Assembly (NCBI GenBank): GCA_029860075.1
Contig: JAOUBX010000003.1
Span: 1 to 64,000, forward strand
DNA length: 64,000 nt
Reading direction: 5' to 3'
DNA from: Deltaproteobacteria bacterium
Lineage (GTDB): Bacteria; Desulfobacterota; JADFVX01
The notes under the pieces are model-generated. The model had not been told where the DNA came from. It searched no databases and worked only from the letters and a program-made list of their open reading frames with translations. Every line of letters begins with the position of its first letter. Within the stretch, counting starts at the first letter, position 1. Position numbers and translations under genes: made by a program. Positions 61,514-64,000 of this stretch are shown here, one piece after another.

Positions 61514-64000
61514 TCACTGTTTTCCACCGAGCAGTTCCAGAATCCGGTCAAAACGAAACTCCTTTACAAGCGCCTGCAGCCCGCAGGCGATTCCGGGGCG
61601 CTTACGGCGGATGCGCTCGATCACTTGATCCATAGCTGAAATATCCAGCTTGTGCGCCGTATCTCTTAATATCTTCCTCAGATCAGAGGGCAACTCGGCC
61701 AACATGTGTGAAGTAAGGATGATTTCCCTTTCCTCCGCCTTGACTTCCTCTTCCTTTTCATAAGTATAGCGCACCCCCAACTGCTGCGCCATGGTATGGA
61801 AGATCTCACAAGCCTGGAAGGGCTTGTGCACTACCTCGTCACAACCTGCTTCCAGGATGACTTTACGCTGTTCATTGTAAGCGCTGGCAGTAATGGCAAT
61901 GATCTTCACCTCGTCACCACCGGCCATGGATCGGATCTTTGCCGTCGCCTCATAGCCATCCATTACGGGCATACGCATGTCCATCCAGATTAAGTGGGGT
62001 CGCCACTGATCGAAGAGAGTGACAGCCTCTTCGCCATTTTCCGCCTCCTTTACCTGGAAACCTGCCTGGAGGAGCAGGCTGCCGAGAAGCAGCCGGTTGT
62101 CCCTGTTATCTTCAACAACCAGGATGCGCTGCTCAGGCTGTCCGGGTTCCAGTCCCGGCACGGCCGGTTGGACCGCATGTATACGGGCGGCCGCTGCCGC
62201 TTCCCCCAGGGCCACCGGCAATTCAACGCAAAAGAGTGAACCCTTGCCGGGCTTGCTGGTAACACTTATCTTACCGCCCATCAGTTCCACAAAGGATTTA
62301 CTGATGGCCAGGCCCAGCCCACTGCCCTTGAGATCGGTTCCGGCCTTCCCTGCCTGAACAAAGGGTTCAAAGATACGTTCTATCTGCTCCGCATCGATAC
62401 CCTGACCACTGTCCTCTACCTCAAGGCGCAACATGACCATGGCGCTGCTACCGGCAACAGGCAAAGTGCCGGCACGCAGCCATAGGCCACCTTTGCCGGC
62501 GTATGTGACGGCATTATCGAGCAGGTTGATAAGGATCTGACGCAGCTTGCCCATGTCGGCCTTGATGTATTGCGCCAACCCGGGATCAAGCTCCAGATTA
62601 AAGTGCAGTCCGGCGCTCCCGGCGCGCAGCGCCATCATTTGCCCTATATCCTTCAGCATGAGCGGCAGGTCGAATACCAATCGTTCCTGCTCCACATGAC
62701 CCGCCTCTATTTTAGAAAGATCCAGCACATCATTGATCATATTCAACAAGTGTTCACCGCTGCGGTTGATGATAAATAGTTTATCCTTCTGGTCACCGCC
62801 GGCCTGGCATTCCCGCACCAGCATTTCAGAGAAACCGAGAATGGCGTTGAGGGGGGTACGGAGTTCGTGGGACATATTGGCCAGGAAAACACTCTTTGCC
62901 CGGTTGGCCGATTCCGCTTCGTTTTTTGCTTCCCGCAGTTGATTTTCCAGCTTCTTGAAGTGATCGATATCGACATGGGCGCCAACCAAACGGGTCGGAT
63001 TGCCGCCGGCATCGCGGGCTACCACCTTGCCCCGATCGAGAATCCACTTGTAACGGCCATCCTTGCAACGCATCCGAAATTCGACGCTGTAAGGTTCATC
63101 ACTGGCGTTAATATGCTCTTTTGTTTCGGCAAGTGTCCTTTTCAAATCATCGGGATGTATCATGTCCAGCCAGACGGTCTGACTGTCATTGGCGGAAAAA
63201 TCTTCAGGTTTATAACCGAGCATATGAAAATAGGTGGGACTGCAATAGGTCTGGTCCGTCACAATGGCCCAATCCCGGATTCCATCCCTGGTGGCGTTAA
63301 AGACATAATCCAAACGCTCTTGTTGTGCCTTCAGTACCGCTTCCACCTGTCTTCGTTTGTTCACCTCTCCCGACAAACGGCGATTCCAGTAGAGAAATAC
63401 AGACAACACAATGGCGGCAGCCAGCAGCGATTGCCACAACAGGGTGTAATCCACACCATGCTCATAGCGTATAGTCATCCAGCGGTTGATGATGGCCTCT
63501 CCTTCCTCTTTCTTTATAAAGTCGAGCGCCTTTTGCAGGATGCCCGCCAGGAGCGGCCAGTCACCACGAACGGCCATGGTCTGATTATTGGCATAGGGCG
63601 TCTCACCGACAACGTGCACCTCGTAAAGCCCGAGCTTATGGATGTAGTAGCCGGCGCTAAAAGCGTTGCCGATAAAAGCCTGTGCCTTGCCCCTTGTCAG
63701 CATCTTGAAAGCATCGGGGATAGTCTTTACGGGCACAAGATTAATTCCGGGATAGTCCCGCCTGAGCCACTCCTCAATTGCGTAGCCTGACATAACAGCG
63801 ACGTCTTTGCCATGGAGGGCCCCGGGTTCGCCCATATAGGCAACTTCCCTTGAACTGTAAATGTGGATGGGCATGGAAACATAGGGTTCGGTAAAGAGGA
63901 AATAGTTCTCGCGCTCTGCTGTGCGCGCCAGGGACGCAAACATATCCAGTTCCCTGTTCTTTACAGCCTCCACCATCTCTTTCCAGCTTAATCCTCGAGG
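61514..64000 (-). CDS. Hybrid histidine kinase with SBP-type sensor (partial, N-terminus beyond window end)
   Basis: The frame is open to the last base, so the start lies outside the window; an internal ATG at 63976 is not the real start. The visible 828 residues hold most of a family-3 solute-binding domain (ENYFLFTEPYVSMP, GKDVAVMSGYAIEEWL), a membrane helix (LLWQSLLAAAIVLSVFLYW), a PAS domain, HisKA (ANMSHELRTPLN), HATPase, a receiver (WMDMRMPVMDG) and the shared tail. It is the first visible gene of the six-gene signalling cluster, 79 bases before the giant kinase. Confidence 0.93.
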   Translation of the reverse strand, partial: PRGLSWKEMVEAVKNRELDMFASLARTAERENYFLFTEPYVSMPIHIYSSREVAYMGEPGALHGKDVAVMSGYAIEEWLRRDYPGINLVPVKTIPDAFKMLTRGKAQAFIGNAFSAGYYIHKLGLYEVHVVGETPYANNQTMAVRGDWPLLAGILQKALDFIKKEEGEAIINRWMTIRYEHGVDYTLLWQSLLAAAIVLSVFLYWNRRLSGEVNKRRQVEAVLKAQQERLDYVFNATRDGIRDWAIVTDQTYCSPTYFHMLGYKPEDFSANDSQTVWLDMIHPDDLKRTLAETKEHINASDEPYSVEFRMRCKDGRYKWILDRGKVVARDAGGNPTRLVGAHVDIDHFKKLENQLREAKNEAESANRAKSVFLANMSHELRTPLNAILGFSEMLVRECQAGGDQKDKLFIINRSGEHLLNMINDVLDLSKIEAGHVEQERLVFDLPLMLKDIGQMMALRAGSAGLHFNLELDPGLAQYIKADMGKLRQILINLLDNAVTYAGKGGLWLRAGTLPVAGSSAMVMLRLEVEDSGQGIDAEQIERIFEPFVQAGKAGTDLKGSGLGLAISKSFVELMGGKISVTSKPGKGSLFCVELPVALGEAAAAARIHAVQPAVPGLEPGQPEQRILVVEDNRDNRLLLGSLLLQAGFQVKEAENGEEAVTLFDQWRPHLIWMDMRMPVMDGYEATAKIRSMAGGDEVKIIAITASAYNEQRKVILEAGCDEVVHKPFQACEIFHTMAQQLGVRYTYEKEEEVKAEEREIILTSHMLAELPSDLRKILRDTAHKLDISAMDQVIERIRRKRPGIACGLQALVKEFRFDRILELLGGKQ

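Overview
The window reads as chromosomal DNA of a Gram-negative bacterium: it has apolipoprotein N-acyltransferase, an MltD lipoprotein, SecDF-YajC and a Tat-exported protein. The mercury-methylation pair hgcA/hgcB, a corrinoid lower-ligand gene (bluB) and a 4Fe-4S-type APS/PAPS reductase point to an anaerobe, most likely a deltaproteobacterial (Desulfobacterota-like) lineage. That placement is inference; no rRNA or other phylogenetic marker was used. Intergenic regions carry many short dispersed inverted repeats.

Layout. 1-2.5 kb: a class I terpene synthase cut by the window start, and a family 2 glycosyltransferase. 2.8-26 kb: a dense minus-strand block of housekeeping genes (ribosomal protein bTHX, lnt, corC, a DgkA-PAP2 fusion, ybeY, a 7TM-HD phosphohydrolase, phoH, recJ, secF, secD, yajC, tgt, queA, a GAF-GGDEF protein, a SpoIID-like protein, a DUF2065 protein, recO, mgtE, glpK, ftsY, ppnN). 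26-33.5 kb: mostly plus-strand genes (CysH-like reductase with a thioredoxin-like N-terminus, mltD, aroE-aroK, a Phd/RelE toxin-antitoxin pair, a CNNM-type CBS protein), plus a minus-strand 13-cysteine copper-storage protein.

33.5-37.9 kb is an accessory defence island. A TIR-like protein with an uncharacterised C-terminal half is followed by a 635-residue Argonaute with a degenerate PIWI catalytic centre, which is tightly coupled to a stand-alone SIR2 protein. This is the architecture of a catalytically inactive long-B Argonaute using a SIR2 NADase effector, here with a second putative NAD-consuming protein (TIR-like) immediately upstream. It is the best candidate for an undescribed variant system.

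38-48.4 kb: metabolic genes (cvfB-like, a DUF3820 protein, a rubredoxin-fused glutamate synthase, ilvD, mnmH, algH) and the hgcC-hgcA-hgcB cluster with bluB and an unknown coupled gene just downstream. HgcA and HgcB methylate mercury; HgcA needs a corrinoid, so BluB nearby is suggestive.

48.7-64 kb: a co-directional signalling cluster of six genes: four large hybrid histidine kinases sharing the same HisKA-HATPase-REC-tail core but with different sensors (periplasmic amino-acid-type domains, membrane segments, or a cytoplasmic urea/amide-binding-like domain in a 1993-residue protein), followed by a receiver-HisKA_2 kinase and a stand-alone receiver. The last kinase runs off the window end.
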